Assembly (NCBI RefSeq): GCF_003008595.1
Contig: NZ_CP027669.1
Span: forward strand, 806,001 to 870,000
Source: Simplicispira suum
Lineage (GTDB): Bacteria > Pseudomonadota > Gammaproteobacteria > Burkholderiales > Burkholderiaceae_C
DNA: 64,000 nt
Direction: 5' to 3'
Below the pieces are notes generated by a model. That model saw only the letters and a list, made by a program, of their open reading frames with translations. It had not been told where the DNA came from and made no database searches. Positions 1-9,439 of this stretch are shown here, piece by piece. Within the stretch, counting starts at the first letter, position 1. Each line of letters opens with the position of its first letter. The position numbers were made by a program, and so were the translations under genes.

Positions 1-811
1 TGACACCGTCGCGGGCCAATTTGGGGATATCGACTCCGGCGTCGCGCAGGCGCTGCACCTGGCTGATGGGCACGCCGTTCATGCGCTCCATCACCATCAC
101 CTCGGGGTGGCAGAAATCCCAAAAAATGCTGGGAATCTCCACCAGGCCCAGACCTTCCATGTTGCGCCGCAGTTGCGCGGCGTTGGCCGCCTCGCGCACC
201 AGATCGAGTTCGTCGTGCAGGTAGTTGTCGAACTCGGCCACCACCTCGCGTGGCTTGAGGCGCTTGCCATCGGCCGAGAGGCTCTCCACCCAACCGGCCA
301 TCATGCGCATCAGGCTCAGGTCTTTTTCAATGACCTCCAGCATGCCCGGCCGCAGCACCTTGACCGCGACTTCGTGCAGCGTACCGTCGCGCGCGCGCAG
401 CGTGGCGAAGTGCACCTGCGCAATCGACGCGCTGGCCACGGGCACCCGATCAAAACTGACAAAGACTTCGTCTACCGGGCGCCGGAACGCCCGCTCAATG
501 GTGGCAATGGCGATGTCGCTGCCAAAAGGTGGCACCCGGTCCTGCAGCAATGCCAATTCATCGGCGATGTCGGGCGGCAGAAGGTCGCGCCGCGTCGAGA
601 GCACTTGCCCAAACTTGACAAAGATCGGCCCCAGACGCTCCAGGGCTTCCCGCAGCCGCTGGCCGCGCGGCGCACGCAGATCGCGCCCGATCGAGACGAT
701 CCGCGCCAGCAGGCGCAACCAAGGCTTCTGGAAGCTGGTGAGAACCAGGCCGTCGAGCCCGTAGCGCAGCGCCACCCAGACAATGGCGGCGCCACGGAAA
801 AACCGCTTCAT
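1..811 (-). CDS. ubiB: UbiB, ABC1/ADCK atypical kinase for ubiquinone biosynthesis (3' part outside window)
   Basis: This is a membrane-associated atypical kinase/ATPase that supports the ubiquinone hydroxylation complex. About 270 N-terminal residues are visible; the C-terminal half lies beyond the left edge. The ABC1 hallmarks are present: the KxGQ motif (KFGQ near residues 66-69), the Ala-rich nucleotide loop [10 protein letters not shown] (near 125-134) and the catalytic lysine in AVKVLRP (near 151). The start MKRFF is set by an ATGA overlap with the stop of ubiJ just upstream, indicating translational coupling. Identity is firm; family knowledge places it downstream of ubiE/ubiJ. Confidence 0.95.
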   Translation of the reverse strand, partial: MKRFFRGAAIVWVALRYGLDGLVLTSFQKPWLRLLARIVSIGRDLRAPRGQRLREALERLGPIFVKFGQVLSTRRDLLPPDIADELALLQDRVPPFGSDIAIATIERAFRRPVDEVFVSFDRVPVASASIAQVHFATLRARDGTLHEVAVKVLRPGMLEVIEKDLSLMRMMAGWVESLSADGKRLKPREVVAEFDNYLHDELDLVREAANAAQLRRNMEGLGLVEIPSIFWDFCHPEVMVMERMNGVPISQVQRLRDAGVDIPKLARDGV

Positions 812-1380
812 GGCAGGGGGCCGGTGCCCGACCAGGGCGCCACGGCGTTCGCTCCGCGCGCGCTACCGCTGCGCACAAAGCCGCGCAGCGCCTGCGCAGC
901 GCTGCGTGCCACGCTGGCCAGCGTGTGCGCCGGCACATCGCCGATCACGCGCGCCATATCGTCTTCGATGTCCCAGCGCAGGTTGTCCGCCAGCCACTGC
1001 AGGTCGCTTGCAAAATCGACAGCCCCGTCAATGCGTACCGGTGGGCGCTCGCCGCGCAGTGCGGACTGCGCCAGGCCCAGGGGCGAGGTTTCGGTGACTT
1101 CAAAATGCAGGTCGGGTGTGGCCGAGGGTGCGGCCAGGTCGAACAAACCGGCCGGCGTGACCTGCAACGCCACGAAAAACTGGCGCCACTGCACGCGCAC
1201 CACGCGGCCGCTGCGCGGCACCAGGCGCTCGGTAGCAACGCGCTCCTGCATCAGCACATGGTTGATCAGCAGCACCAGGCGCTGCTGTGCCTCCTGCACC
1301 AGCCATTGTGGGGGCTGCGGCCCCTGCGCAATGCGCTCGAAAACGCCGTCGAGAACGGAAAAGGGAGACTGTGTGGCCAT
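808..1380 (-). CDS. ubiJ: UbiJ, SCP2-domain ubiquinone biosynthesis accessory factor
   Basis: This 190-residue protein has the size and composition of UbiJ (YigP), the lipid-binding SCP2-fold protein that organises the soluble Ubi complex. An early helical stretch ending in [12 protein letters not shown] is followed by the beta-rich SCP2 core (residues about 50-115) and a C-terminal helical part with [17 protein letters not shown]. The stop overlaps the ubiB start by 4 bp, the usual ubiJ-ubiB arrangement. Sequence conservation in this family is modest, so the call depends partly on context. Confidence 0.85.
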   Translation of the reverse strand: MATQSPFSVLDGVFERIAQGPQPPQWLVQEAQQRLVLLINHVLMQERVATERLVPRSGRVVRVQWRQFFVALQVTPAGLFDLAAPSATPDLHFEVTETSPLGLAQSALRGERPPVRIDGAVDFASDLQWLADNLRWDIEDDMARVIGDVPAHTLASVARSAAQALRGFVRSGSARGANAVAPWSGTGPLP

Positions 1381-1441
1381 AGCCGCCGATTATGGCAACA
1401 GTGTCGGCGGTGGTGGCGCCCCGCGCCACCACGCGCGCGCC

Positions 1442-2419
1442 TTATTGCAGCGCCTGAACGCCGGCCACCAGCCAGCCGCTTGCGCCGCTGCTGGGTTTGG
1501 TCATGTTCCAGACCTCGCGGAAAGGGCTTGGGCCGGCCGAGGGCTCTTCGCGGATCATTCCGGAGAATTCCACGCTGGCCATGTAGGCGCCATCCAGCTC
1601 TTCGATACCCAAAAGCTGGGCCTCAAGCATGACCACATCGGTGTGGTTGGGCTGGGCGCCACGGTGGTCTTCACGCTCGGTAAGCTGACCGCGAATTTCG
1701 TCGACCATGCTGTCGGTCATCATCGAGCGCAGGGTAGCGATGTCAGAGCGATCCCAGGCAGATTGCAGCGTGATGAAGTTGCGCTTGGCAGCTTCCAGAA
1801 AACCCGCCGTGTCAAAGCCTTCGGGCACGCCCCAGTTTTGCGATCCCGCCAACGCCGAGCCAATGATTGAACCATTGCTGCTGGCCGCATTGCGCTGAGC
1901 GTCAAACGCCAGGCTGCTGCGTTCCCACGGCCGCGCCGATGCATCGTTGCCCACCTTGTCGGGGCTGTATTCGCGGGCCAGTGGTGCATTGGCCGGAGCC
2001 GCGCCCCCCGCACCCTGAAAGGCAAAAGGCGACGCAGCGCTCTTGCTGCGCGAGCGCAGCATGCGAAACAGCGCAAACGCCGCCAGGCCAAACAGCAGAA
2101 GCATCAGCACCTGGCCAAAACCGGCGCCCAGACCCAGCGAACTGGCCAGCCAGGCCAAGCCCAGACCGGCAGCCAGACCGCCCAGCATGGCGCCCCAGGG
2201 CCGCTTGGGTGCGGCGGCGGCTGGCGGCGTGCCTGGGCGGGCCGCAGCAGCGTTCTGAGCCGGCGCACCGGGCGCTGCCGCCGGCGGGGTCGCCTGGCGC
2301 TGCGTCACGTTGCTCGACTGGCGACCAAAGGACTTGCCGCCCCCCATGCGCCGGGCTTCTGCCTCGGAAAACGACAGGAGCAGCATCAGGGCCATCAAGA
2401 CCGGGAGGAATTTCTTCAT
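1442..2419 (-). CDS. Tim44-like domain membrane protein
   Basis: This 325-residue protein starts at MKKFLPVL, chosen because an AAGGAG ribosome site sits 8 bp upstream; the reading frame stays open further upstream but without support. It has an N-terminal signal/anchor segment (residues 4-20), a low-complexity Ala/Pro-rich linker, two hydrophobic segments around residues 70-110, and a C-terminal Tim44/TIM44-like domain (residues about 180-325, with the WDRSDIATLRSMMTD and HTDVVMLEAQLLG stretches). Bacterial members of this family are often found beside ubiquinone genes, but no biochemical role is established. It lies between ubiE and ubiJ in the same orientation. Confidence 0.85.
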   Translation of the reverse strand: MKKFLPVLMALMLLLSFSEAEARRMGGGKSFGRQSSNVTQRQATPPAAAPGAPAQNAAAARPGTPPAAAAPKRPWGAMLGGLAAGLGLAWLASSLGLGAGFGQVLMLLLFGLAAFALFRMLRSRSKSAASPFAFQGAGGAAPANAPLAREYSPDKVGNDASARPWERSSLAFDAQRNAASSNGSIIGSALAGSQNWGVPEGFDTAGFLEAAKRNFITLQSAWDRSDIATLRSMMTDSMVDEIRGQLTEREDHRGAQPNHTDVVMLEAQLLGIEELDGAYMASVEFSGMIREEPSAGPSPFREVWNMTKPSSGASGWLVAGVQALQ

Positions 2420-2445
2420 GGCAATCTCCTTAAAGCGCGTACATA

Positions 2446-3177
2446 TCAACATTTGATTCCGACATGCAGGGCAACCACGCCGGCTGTCATGTTGTGGCAA
2501 TCGACATGGCCAAACCCGGCCTTGTGCATCAGTGCTTTGAGCGCCTGCTGATCCGGGTGCATGCGGATGGATTCGGCCAGATATCTGTAACTGTCGGCAT
2601 CGCCCGCTACCAACTGCCCAATGCGCGGCAGGATGTTGAAGGAGTACCAGTCGTACACCTTGGCCAGCGGCTTCGCCACCTTGGAAAACTCGAGCACCAG
2701 GAGCTTGCCGCCCGGCTTGAGAACGCGGCACATCTCGGCCAGGGCCAAGTCCTTGTGCGTCATGTTGCGCAGACCAAAGGCCACGCTGACCAGATCGAAA
2801 TGTCCGTCGGGGAACGGCAGTTGCTCGGCGTCGCAGACGGTGGTCGGCAGGACCACCCCGGCGTCAATCAGGCGGTCGCGCCCGGTGCGCAGCATGGCTT
2901 CGTTGATGTCGGTATGCACCACCTGGCCGCGCTCGCCCACCTTCTTGGAAAAGGCCAGCGCCAGATCGCCCGTGCCGCCCGCAATATCCAGCACGCGCTG
3001 GCCCTCCTGCAGGTTGGCGACCAGCACCGTGTACGCCTTCCAGGCGCGGTGCAGGCCACCCGACATCAAATCGTTCATCACGTCGTAGCGGGGCGCAACC
3101 GAATCAAAAACGCCGCGCACGCGGCGCGCCTTGTCGCGCTCGTCGACCGACTGGAAACCAAAATGCGTGGTACTCAT
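2446..3177 (-). CDS. ubiE: UbiE, 2-polyprenyl-6-methoxy-1,4-benzoquinol methyltransferase
   Basis: This SAM-dependent C-methyltransferase of ubiquinone (and menaquinone, if present) biosynthesis is 243 residues long. The N-terminal UbiE signature [19 protein letters not shown] (residues about 23-41), the SAM-binding motif LDIAGGTGD (63-71) and the late motif [13 protein letters not shown] are all visible. It is the first gene of a same-strand cluster with the Tim44 protein, ubiJ and ubiB, so three of these four genes serve ubiquinone synthesis. Confidence 0.97.
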   Translation of the reverse strand: MSTTHFGFQSVDERDKARRVRGVFDSVAPRYDVMNDLMSGGLHRAWKAYTVLVANLQEGQRVLDIAGGTGDLALAFSKKVGERGQVVHTDINEAMLRTGRDRLIDAGVVLPTTVCDAEQLPFPDGHFDLVSVAFGLRNMTHKDLALAEMCRVLKPGGKLLVLEFSKVAKPLAKVYDWYSFNILPRIGQLVAGDADSYRYLAESIRMHPDQQALKALMHKAGFGHVDCHNMTAGVVALHVGIKC

Positions 3178-3245
3178 GGGGTGAATGCTAGCTGCTTGTG
3201 TGACAACCCTTTAAATACGTGGGATATCAGACATTTAAGCCAAAC

Positions 3246-3298
3246 AACGCTCTAGCGCTTACGAATACTACGCCAACAGCTACCAAATCAATAGTGCA
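3246..3298 (+). repeat. Dispersed palindromic repeat, copy A
   Basis: This copy lies in the gap between ubiE and the DUF971 gene. The left arm CTCTAGCGCTTA (3250-3261) and the right-arm remnant CAACAGCTACCAAAT (3274-3288) match the family seen eight more times in the window. The central palindrome is degraded in this copy. Confidence 0.65.
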
Positions 3299-3330
3299 AC
3301 AGTGGCAAATCTGCCACCATTCCAATGGAA

Positions 3331-3768
3331 TCAGTGCCCACCGCAGCCGTGCGTGGTCTTGCTTTTGGTCTTGCTCACGCCTTTGGGGGCCATGGAGGCG
3401 TCGCGGTCCACCCCGGCAGCGGCCAGCCGGGCCTCGTAATCCGCCCACAGTTCGGCCTGGCGCGCACCGAGTTCGTAGAGGTAGTCCCAGGAAAAAATTC
3501 CGCTGTCGTGGCCATCAGAGAAAGTCGGCTGCACGGCGTAATTGCCTACCGGCGCCAGTGCCGACAAAATCACCTCACGCTTGCCGGTCTGCAGCACCTC
3601 CTGCCCATGGCCATGGCCCATGACCTCAGCCGAGGGCGAGTACACGCGCATCAGCTCGAACGGCAGGCGAAAGCGCGCGCCGTCGGAAAACACCACCTCC
3701 AACACGCGCGACTGGCCGTGAACAGTGATGGATTCGGGCGTGGGGGCGCCGGGTTTGAGGCCTGCCAT
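3331..3768 (-). CDS. DUF971 domain protein (gamma-butyrobetaine hydroxylase N-terminal-like)
   Basis: This 145-residue protein starts at MAGLKPGAPTPESI. The frame is open further upstream, but the homologous region begins here. The DUF971 domain spans most of the protein (residues about 10-115): a small beta-rich fold containing FRLPFELMRVYSPSAEV and GIFSWDYLYELG. The His/Gly-rich C-terminus (TTHGCGGH) is a possible metal-binding tail. This family often sits beside ubiE in betaproteobacteria and is linked to Fe-S or iron metabolism by context only. Its molecular function is unknown. Confidence 0.85.
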   Translation of the reverse strand: MAGLKPGAPTPESITVHGQSRVLEVVFSDGARFRLPFELMRVYSPSAEVMGHGHGQEVLQTGKREVILSALAPVGNYAVQPTFSDGHDSGIFSWDYLYELGARQAELWADYEARLAAAGVDRDASMAPKGVSKTKSKTTHGCGGH

Positions 3769-4003
3769 GGGTTTGCCTTTGACGAAAACGTTGAATAATG
3801 GAAGATTGTCCCACTGGCTTTTGACCACAGCTGGAGGCGGGCCTTCAGACGCCTCAGCATGTCGCAATCTTGCATCCACGCAACCCGACTGCGGCCTGGC
3901 AGCGCGGCACCGATGAGCGCCCATCGGTCGGCTAGGCGCGTGCGCGCCACGCTGCCATCAGCCTCTGCCTGTTGGCGAATTTCGTGCGCAACAAAGAGGT
4001 TCC

Positions 4004-4441
4004 ATGAAAGCTTCGCAATCGTCCAGCAAGCAGCCAGCATCTGAGTCAGTGAACGAGAAAGGCACTGCGCCTGCAGACTGGCGCTTTGAGGCGCTGTGCA
4101 GAATCCGCGCGCTGATCCAGGAGGCTGACCCCCACATCGTGGAGGAGGTGAAGTGGAGAAAGCCCTCGAATGCAATGCGGGGCGTGCCTGTCTGGTCGCA
4201 TGGCGGAATCATCTGCACCGGCGAAACCTACAAAGACAAGCTCAAACTGACGTTCGCAAAAGGCGCCTCTCTGCGCGACCCAGCGAGCCTCTTCAATGCC
4301 AGCATGGAGGGAAGCACTCGGCGCGCAATCGACATTTTCGAGGGCGTTGAGGTAGAGGCCACCGCATTCAAGGCCCTCATCCGTGCTGCGGTGGAACTCA
4401 ATGCATCGCTCAAGAAGACAAAATCAGGACGGGTTTCGTAA
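4004..4441 (+). CDS. DUF1801 domain protein
   Basis: This 145-residue soluble protein matches the DUF1801/YdhG-like fold. Recognisable elements are a helix beginning LCRIRALIQEADPHIVEEVKW, the strand region GGIICTGETYKDKLKLTF and a C-terminal helix. Such small proteins are widespread and of unknown function; some are implicated in iron or stress responses. An AGAGG-like site just upstream supports the ATG. The gene is isolated on the + strand, with about 235 bp of featureless sequence between it and the DUF971 gene. Confidence 0.8.
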   Translation: MKASQSSSKQPASESVNEKGTAPADWRFEALCRIRALIQEADPHIVEEVKWRKPSNAMRGVPVWSHGGIICTGETYKDKLKLTFAKGASLRDPASLFNASMEGSTRRAIDIFEGVEVEATAFKALIRAAVELNASLKKTKSGRVS

Positions 4442-4498
4442 GCTGAAAGGGCTCCGGCAGCGCTTGAGGGCACAGCGCCAAGAAAGTAGCATTGCGTC

Positions 4499-4909
4499 AT
4501 GATCCCTGTCCTTCTGGCCTGCGCATTGCTTGGTCTTTCAGGCTTGCACTTCTACTGGGCTGCCGGTGGCCTATGGGCGAAGCGGCTGGCCATTCCAGAG
4601 ATCGAGGGAAAACCTGCTTTCACACCCTCGCGCTTGCTGACAACGGTCGTGGCCGTAGCCTTGGCATGCGCCGCCGGCATCGCCATCCTTCGAGGATTCT
4701 TTCTTTTCTCGTCGTTTCCTGGCTCACCTGCCCACTGGGCCAGCATTGGCATTGGTGTGCTCTTCGTCCTGCGGGCGATAGGCGATTTCCGGCTGGTGGG
4801 TTTCTTCAAACGCATTCGTGGAACCGACTTTGCCCTGTGGGACAGTTGGCTGTATTGCCCCGCCTGCCTGCTCATCGCGAGCGCATTTTTTGCTGTCGCT
4901 GCGTCTTGA
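4499..4909 (+). CDS. DUF3995 small integral membrane protein
   Basis: This 136-residue protein has four predicted membrane segments (residues about 2-20, 47-68, 78-98 and 113-134). Its layout fits DUF3995: an N-terminal HFYWAAGG motif and the conserved GDFRLVGFFKR loop. Function is unknown. It follows the DUF1801 gene on the same strand after 57 bp and may be co-transcribed with it. No clear ribosome site is visible upstream. Confidence 0.8.
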   Translation: MIPVLLACALLGLSGLHFYWAAGGLWAKRLAIPEIEGKPAFTPSRLLTTVVAVALACAAGIAILRGFFLFSSFPGSPAHWASIGIGVLFVLRAIGDFRLVGFFKRIRGTDFALWDSWLYCPACLLIASAFFAVAAS

Positions 4910-4933
4910 ACAGATTTTGCGCCGCTCTGCCCG

Positions 4934-5389
4934 TTACTTCTCTTGGGGCGTTTCGCCCTTGGCCAGATACCCCCGTATCTGTGCGTTGACCACGTCAAGG
5001 AGTGCGCCGACTGCAGCTTCCCTGTCATGGTCTCTGGGGCGCTGCGGCTCGCCCCAGATGGCATTCGGGAAATGCGTGTCCCAGTCAAACCGTGCAATCA
5101 CGTGCCAGTGCAAGTGCGGCACCTGGTTGCCCAGGGCGGCGAGGTTGACCTTGGCGGGCTTAAGGTGCTCGATGAGTGAGCGCTCGACGCAGACCACTGC
5201 GCCCATGCATTCGGCGCGTTCTTCGGGCGAGAGCGCGGAGAGTTCGGCGACATGCGCGTTCCAGATGACACGGTAGTAGCCTGGGAAGCCGTCCTCCTCG
5301 ACATGCACCACCCGCAGCTTGTCGCTGCGCCATACCAGGTCGCCGCCATCCTGCGCGCACAGCGCACAGCCAAAAGACGATTTGCTCAT
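4934..5389 (-). CDS. HIT family hydrolase (histidine triad)
   Basis: This 151-residue protein carries the histidine-triad active site HLHWHV (residues about 93-98) and a Cys pair near the N-terminus (CALC). HIT proteins hydrolyse nucleoside phosphoramidates or dinucleotides such as Ap4A. The substrate here is unknown. The start overlaps the stop of the large FAD/Fe-S dehydrogenase gene by an ATGA, so it is probably translated from the same transcript. Confidence 0.92.
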   Translation of the reverse strand: MSKSSFGCALCAQDGGDLVWRSDKLRVVHVEEDGFPGYYRVIWNAHVAELSALSPEERAECMGAVVCVERSLIEHLKPAKVNLAALGNQVPHLHWHVIARFDWDTHFPNAIWGEPQRPRDHDREAAVGALLDVVNAQIRGYLAKGETPQEK

Positions 5390-8300
5390 ACCAACACCCT
5401 TTCGATACCGCCACTGTTGGCGCGCTGCACGTACTCGGGCAGCCAGTTCTCGCCCAGAATTTGTTTGGCCATTTCAATCACGATGTAGTCGGCCTCCAGC
5501 AGGCCGTTCTGGAGGTCGTCTTCGTAGCGCTTGAGGCCTTGCAGGCAACTCGGGCAGCTGGTGAGAATCTTCACGTTGGCCTGCGGTGCCACGCTGCCAC
5601 TGGCGCGCAGCGCTGCCTCGCCCTTCTTGATTTCTTCTTCCTTGCGAAAGCGCACCTGCGTGGAAATGTCGGGGCGCGTGACGCCCAGCGTGCCGGACTC
5701 GCCGCAGCAGCGATCACTCTTCATCACGTTGTCGCCCACCAGCGCGCGCACCGTTTTCATCGAGTCGCCCAGCTTCATGGGGTTGTGGCAGGGCTCGTGG
5801 TACAGGTAGCCGCCCTGCCCGCCGGGCAAGGTGATGCCCTTTTCCAGCAGGTATTCGTGGATGTCGATGATGCGGCTGCCGGGGAAGATTTTGTCGAACT
5901 GGTAGCCCTGCAGCTGGTCGTAGCAGGTGCCGCAACTGACCACCACGGTTTTGATGTCCAGGTAGTTCAGCGTCGTCGCCACGCGGTGGAACAGCACCCG
6001 GTTGTCGGTGATCATCTTCTCGGCCTTGTCGAACTGGCCGCTGCCGCGCTGCGGGTAGCCGCAGCACAGGTAGCCGGGCGGCAGCACCGTCTGCACACCG
6101 GCGTGCCAGAGCATGGCCTGCGTGGCCAGACCCACCTGGCTGAACAGCCGCTCGGAGCCGCAACCGGGAAAGTAGAACACCGCCTCGCTGCTGGCCGTGG
6201 TGGACTGCGGGTCGCGGATGATGGGGACGTAGTCCTTGTCTTCGATGTCGAGCAGCGCGCGCGCCGTCTTGTTCGGCAGGCCGCCGGGCAGCTTCTTGTT
6301 GATGAAGTGAATCACCTGCTCTTTGATGGGCGCCGCTCCCACGGTGGCCGGAGGGTGCGCGGTCTGCTTGCGGCTCACCTTGCGCAGCAGATCGACGGCC
6401 ATGCGCTGCACCTTGAAGCCCACGCCCACCATGCCGGCGCGCAGCAGCTTGATTTTCTCGGGGCTGGTGGCGTTGAGCATGGTCATGGCCAGCGCGTTGC
6501 CGGGGCGCCAGCTCTTCTTGCCCATCTTGCGCAGCAGGTTGCGCATGTTCATCGTCACGTCGCCAAAGTCGATCTTCACCGGGCACGGCGAAAGGCATTT
6601 GTGGCAGACGGTGCAGTGATCCGCCACGTCTTCAAACTCCTGCCAATGCCGGATGCTGACACCGCGGCGCGTCTGCTCTTCGTACAAAAAGGCCTCGACC
6701 AGCAGCGAGGTGGCGAGGATTTTGTTGCGCGGCGAGTAGAGCAGGTTGGCGCGCGGCACATGCGTGGCGCAGACCGGTTTGCACTTGCCGCAGCGCAGAC
6801 AGTCCTTGACCGAATCGGCAATGGCGCCAATGTCGCTCTGCTGCATGATCAGCGATTCGTGCCCCATCAGGCCAAAGCTCGGGGTGTAGGCGTGCGTCAG
6901 GTCGGCAAAGCGAACATTTGATGCCAAATCGGCCTCTAGCGCTTGTCCTGATTGCGTTAGCAGCTCTTTATTTCGTAGCAACTTGCCCTTGTTGAACCGG
7001 CCCTGCGGGTCCACACGCTGCTTGTAGTCGGCAAAGGGTGCGAGTTCTTCGTCGCTCAGGTATTCGAGCTTGGTGATGCCGATGCCGTGCTCGCCCGAAA
7101 TCACCCCGCCCAGGCTGCGCGCCAGCCGCATGATGCGCCCCACGGCGGCGTGCGCGGTCTGCAGCATGGCGTAGTCGTCACTGTTGACCGGGATGTTGGT
7201 GTGCACGTTGCCATCGCCGGCGTGCATGTGCAAAGCCACCCAGACGCGGCCCTTGAGCACGCGCTGGTGAATGGTGACGCATTCGAGCAGCAGCGGTGCG
7301 AGCGCGTCGCCGGCAAAAATGCCGCGCAGGGGCGCGAGGATTTGCGTTTTCCAGCTGGCGCGCAGACTATGGTCTTGCAACTGCGGGAACAGCACATCGG
7401 CATCCCGTAGCCAGGCGGCCCACAAGGTACGCGCTTGCTGCACCACATCCAGCGCCTCGTTCACGCGCTCCTGCAGCATTTCTGGCGACAGCGCGTCGCC
7501 CGACTCAAAGCCTGCCGTGCCCAGCGGCAGCTTGCCGCGGGCAAAGAAGTCTTCCAGCGCATCGCACAGCGCCAGCTTGTTCTGCAGCGACAACTCGATG
7601 TTGATGCGCTCGATGCCGTCGGTGTACTCGGCCATGCGCGGCAGCGGAATCACCACGTCTTCGTTGATCTTGAAGGCGTTGGTGTGGCGGCTGATGGCCG
7701 CGGTGCGCTTGCGGTCGGCCCAGAACTTCTTGCGCGCATCCGGGCTGATGGCAATGAAGCCTTCGCCGCTGCGCGAGTTGGCAATGCGCACCACTTCGCT
7801 GGTGACGCGGGCCACGGCATCCTGATCGTCGCCGGCAATGTCACCAAACAGCACCATCTTGGGCAAACCGGGCCGCTTGGATTTGGTGGCGTAGCCCACC
7901 GCCTTGAGGTAGCGGTCGTCCAGATGCTCCAGACCCGCCAGCACCACGCCTGAGCGCTTTTGCTCGGCGAACATGAAGTCCTTGATCTCGACGATGCTGG
8001 GCACGGCATCCTTGGCATTGCCGAAAAATTCCAGGCACACGGTGCGCGTGTGCGCCGGCATGCGGTGCACGATCCAGCGGCAGCTGGTAATCAAGCCGTC
8101 GCAACCTTCTTTCTGGATTCCCGGCAGGCCCGAGAGGAACTTGTCGGTCACGTCCTTGCCCAGGCCTTCGGTGCGAAAGCGCTTGCCGGGGATGTCGAGC
8201 CGGTCGCTGCGCACGCGCGTCTTGCCGTCGGCTTCAAAGTATTCGAGCTCGAAGCTGGCCATTTCCGCGTCGTGGATCTTGCCCAGGTTGTGGCCCACAC

Positions 8301-9297
8301 GCGTCACTTCGAGCCACTGCGCGTCCGGCGTCACCATGCGCCAGCTGGCCAGGTTGTCCAGCGCCGTGCCCCACAGCACCGCCTTCTTGCCGCCGGCGTT
8401 CATGGCCACGTTACCGCCCACGCATGACGCTTCGGCGCTGGTCGGGTCCACGGCAAACACATAGCCTGCGGCGTCGGCCGCGTCGGCGACGCGCTGGGTG
8501 ACAACCCCCGCCTCGGTCCAGACCGTGGCCACTTCACCCTCAACGCCGGGCAGCTTGCGCATCTCGACGGCCGTCATGGCTTCGAGCTTTTCGGTGTTGA
8601 TGACGGCGCTCTTGTCGGTCAGCGGAATCGCGCCGCCGGTGTAGCCGGTGCCGCCGCCGCGCGCAATGATGGTCAGGCCCAGTTCAATGCAGCCCTTGAC
8701 CAGGCCGGCCATTTCGGCTTCGGTGTCGGGGGTCAGCACAACAAACGGGTATTCGACGCGCCAGTCGGTTGCGTCGGTCACATGGCTGACGCGCGAGAGC
8801 GCGTCGAACTTGATGTTGTCCTTGGCGGTCAGGCGCGAGAGCGTGCGGCGCGCTTCGCGGCGCAGCTGCGCGGTGGCGTCAAACGAGGCGTCGAAACGCC
8901 GCACGGCAGCCGTGGCTGCGCCCAGCAGCTGGCCCACCAGTGCGTCGCGCTCGGGCGCCACGTCGGGCTGGCGGCGCTTGTGCACTTCGCCCAGACGGTG
9001 GTCGAGCGCCTGCACCAGCTGCTTGCGCCGCTCGCGGCTGCCCAGCAGGTCGTCCTGCAGATAAGGGTTGCGCTGCACCACCCAGATATCACCCAGCACC
9101 TCATAGAGCATGCGCGCCGAGCGGCCGGTGTCGCGTTCCTGGCGCAGTTGCAACAGCGTGTCCCAGGCGCGGCTGCCCAGCAGGCGGATGACGATCTCGC
9201 GGTCGGAGAAGCTGGTGTAGTTGTAGGGAATTTCGCGCAGGCGCAGAGGCTGAGCGGGTTGCGCCATCAAGGTGGCCAACGCGGTGGGAGCATTCAT
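5386..9297 (-). CDS. Large FAD/FMN-binding dehydrogenase with Fe-S and CCG domains (DUF3683 family)
   Basis: This 1303-residue fusion oxidoreductase starts at MNAPTALA; the frame is open 13 codons further upstream. Order of domains: an N-terminal DUF3683-type region (about 1-140); an FAD-binding PCMH/FAD_binding_4 domain with GGGTGYTGG (near 216); an FAD-oxidase C domain (about 480-760); two 4Fe-4S motifs, [11 protein letters not shown] (near 832) and [12 protein letters not shown] (near 896); and two CCG cysteine-rich domains (CCGYP near 1077, CCGESG near 1197) as in GlpC/LldE-type subunits. It resembles a one-chain D-2-hydroxyacid (lactate/glycolate) dehydrogenase, but the substrate cannot be read from sequence. 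Residues about 772-790 are encoded by a copy of the dispersed repeat. Confidence 0.9.
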   Translation of the reverse strand: MNAPTALATLMAQPAQPLRLREIPYNYTSFSDREIVIRLLGSRAWDTLLQLRQERDTGRSARMLYEVLGDIWVVQRNPYLQDDLLGSRERRKQLVQALDHRLGEVHKRRQPDVAPERDALVGQLLGAATAAVRRFDASFDATAQLRREARRTLSRLTAKDNIKFDALSRVSHVTDATDWRVEYPFVVLTPDTEAEMAGLVKGCIELGLTIIARGGGTGYTGGAIPLTDKSAVINTEKLEAMTAVEMRKLPGVEGEVATVWTEAGVVTQRVADAADAAGYVFAVDPTSAEASCVGGNVAMNAGGKKAVLWGTALDNLASWRMVTPDAQWLEVTRVGHNLGKIHDAEMASFELEYFEADGKTRVRSDRLDIPGKRFRTEGLGKDVTDKFLSGLPGIQKEGCDGLITSCRWIVHRMPAHTRTVCLEFFGNAKDAVPSIVEIKDFMFAEQKRSGVVLAGLEHLDDRYLKAVGYATKSKRPGLPKMVLFGDIAGDDQDAVARVTSEVVRIANSRSGEGFIAISPDARKKFWADRKRTAAISRHTNAFKINEDVVIPLPRMAEYTDGIERINIELSLQNKLALCDALEDFFARGKLPLGTAGFESGDALSPEMLQERVNEALDVVQQARTLWAAWLRDADVLFPQLQDHSLRASWKTQILAPLRGIFAGDALAPLLLECVTIHQRVLKGRVWVALHMHAGDGNVHTNIPVNSDDYAMLQTAHAAVGRIMRLARSLGGVISGEHGIGITKLEYLSDEELAPFADYKQRVDPQGRFNKGKLLRNKELLTQSGQALEADLASNVRFADLTHAYTPSFGLMGHESLIMQQSDIGAIADSVKDCLRCGKCKPVCATHVPRANLLYSPRNKILATSLLVEAFLYEEQTRRGVSIRHWQEFEDVADHCTVCHKCLSPCPVKIDFGDVTMNMRNLLRKMGKKSWRPGNALAMTMLNATSPEKIKLLRAGMVGVGFKVQRMAVDLLRKVSRKQTAHPPATVGAAPIKEQVIHFINKKLPGGLPNKTARALLDIEDKDYVPIIRDPQSTTASSEAVFYFPGCGSERLFSQVGLATQAMLWHAGVQTVLPPGYLCCGYPQRGSGQFDKAEKMITDNRVLFHRVATTLNYLDIKTVVVSCGTCYDQLQGYQFDKIFPGSRIIDIHEYLLEKGITLPGGQGGYLYHEPCHNPMKLGDSMKTVRALVGDNVMKSDRCCGESGTLGVTRPDISTQVRFRKEEEIKKGEAALRASGSVAPQANVKILTSCPSCLQGLKRYEDDLQNGLLEADYIVIEMAKQILGENWLPEYVQRANSGGIERVLV
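6921..6980 (+). repeat. Dispersed palindromic repeat, copy B, inside a coding region
   Basis: GGCCTCTAGCGCTTG (6931-6945) and GCGTTAGCAGCT (6954-6965) match both arms of the family. The copy lies within the large dehydrogenase gene on the strand opposite to coding. It is read in frame as [17 protein letters not shown], in the linker between the FAD-oxidase C domain and the Fe-S motifs. Confidence 0.7.
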
Positions 9298-9439
9298 TCG
9301 TGGGAACCTGGGGTGGGTGGGCGGCCTGGGGCACACAGGCGCCCGGGAACCCGCGATTTTAGAGACGCTGCGCCGGTTGGCGCCTTCTGCGCTTCACCCC
9401 CCTTTAGAGTCAGCTCTCGGCGCGCCCTCGTCCGGAGCT

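Noticed and set aside
196..198. RF1 codon-recognition tripeptide PVT in place of PAT (residue numbers of prfA)
   Set aside because: The family consensus allows A or V at this position, so it is not evidence of altered stop-codon reading.
107..1870. Long + strand open frame across ubiB, ubiJ and the Tim44 gene
   Set aside because: It is antisense to three well-supported genes, and its composition (His/Arg/Ala/Gln-rich) is that of a high-GC shadow frame.
4446..4497. Possible tenth repeat copy between the DUF1801 and DUF3995 genes
   Set aside because: GGGCTCCGGCAGCGCTT resembles the left arm of copy G, but the right arm and AT tail cannot be aligned convincingly.
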